Shown here piece after piece: positions 63,899-64,000 of a stretch of DNA of 64,000 nucleotides. The stretch lies in contig CAKKRJ010000005.1 of the NCBI GenBank assembly GCA_919902775.1, positions 1 to 64,000 of the forward strand, in the 5' to 3' direction. The position numbers were made by a program, and so were the translations under genes. The DNA is from Burkholderiaceae bacterium. Its GTDB lineage: Bacteria; Pseudomonadota; Gammaproteobacteria; Burkholderiales; Burkholderiaceae_C. The number at the start of each line of letters is the position of its first letter. Position 1 is the stretch's first letter. The notes under the pieces are model-generated. The model made no database searches. It worked only from the letters and a program-made list of their open reading frames with translations, and was not told where the DNA came from.

Positions 63899-64000
63899 GC
63901 GGTCGCACATGGAACTGTGCACCGTGTCGCTGAGCTTGTTGCACGGTAGCTCACTGCATGGGCCGTGGGCGTTCATGGCGCATCGGCTGCCTTGGCCGTC

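Noticed and set aside
63909..64000. Open frame from an ATG at 63909 running off the right edge (about 30 codons)
   Set aside because: Too short to judge, no ribosome site and no recognisable sequence; it could be the start of a gene outside the window.

Overview
The window reads as chromosomal DNA of a betaproteobacterium of the order Burkholderiales, most likely family Comamonadaceae. This is an inference from gene content and order: rubredoxin-thiD-hemL; algH-ruvX-pyrR-pyrB-pyrC'-plsC; rplU-rpmA-obgE-proB; a Bug-type periplasmic binding protein; a class I-like PHA synthase; and GC-rich codon use throughout. I found no rRNA, tRNA, CRISPR array or intact insertion sequence.

Layout. (1) 1-3623: a two-partner secretion pair on the minus strand, the TpsB transporter followed by a TpsA adhesin that runs off the left edge. 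(2) 4042-5592: a TetR regulator, an orphan protein and an unrecognised coding remnant. (3) 5675-24913: mostly housekeeping genes (RhlE helicase, haem and thiamine genes, rubredoxin, photolyase, the algH-to-plsC operon with a degenerate dihydroorotase, ispB, rplU-rpmA-obgE-proB, rppH, proS). (4) 24914-25396: a repeat-rich spacer with two large hairpins that share an inverted loop sequence. (5) 25397-33495: a thiolase, then livH-livM-livG-livF, an acyl-CoA ligase and a LivK-type binding protein in one operon. (6) 33570-45123: a long minus-strand operon. In transcription order it encodes an S9 peptidase lipoprotein, an acyl-CoA dehydrogenase, a TetR regulator, a PECR-like SDR, a carboxylase beta subunit, a second acyl-CoA dehydrogenase, a crotonase, a biotin-carrying alpha subunit and a third acyl-CoA dehydrogenase. 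The core has the gene order of atuBCDEF, the acyclic terpene (citronellol/geraniol) pathway of Pseudomonas. (7) 45297-48678: a divergent thiolase and FadB/FadJ-type multienzyme, with a perfect 12-bp-arm palindrome in the shared regulatory region. (8) 48679-49334: the remains of a Bro-N/DinD-like gene and a REP-like repeat. (9) 49335-53997: a second acid-catabolism operon (Bug protein, CoA-transferase, crotonase, AMP ligase). (10) 54135-63898: Lrp with a cystathionine beta-lyase-like enzyme, LysR with a crotonase, a nitronate monooxygenase-like protein, an EamA transporter, a half-length TRIC protein, MerR-type and Rrf2-type regulators, and phaC.

How it fits together. About a third of the window is CoA-thioester metabolism. 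The liv operon may import and activate a carboxylate. The atu-like operon would oxidise, carboxylate and hydrate a branched terpenoid acyl-CoA. The divergent thiolase and FadB/J protein would finish by beta-oxidation, and PhaC can store the resulting hydroxyacyl-CoA. The lyase step (AtuA or HMG-CoA-lyase type) is not encoded here.

Small dispersed repeats (REP-like, at 10478, 49195, 57768 and 58895) mark several gene boundaries. I did not find a clearly new defence or mobile system. The strongest oddities are the hairpin pair near 25.0-25.3 kb, the half-size TRIC protein, the SDR without the usual Tyr-x3-Lys, and the unusual S9 peptidase and TetR content of the atu-like operon.
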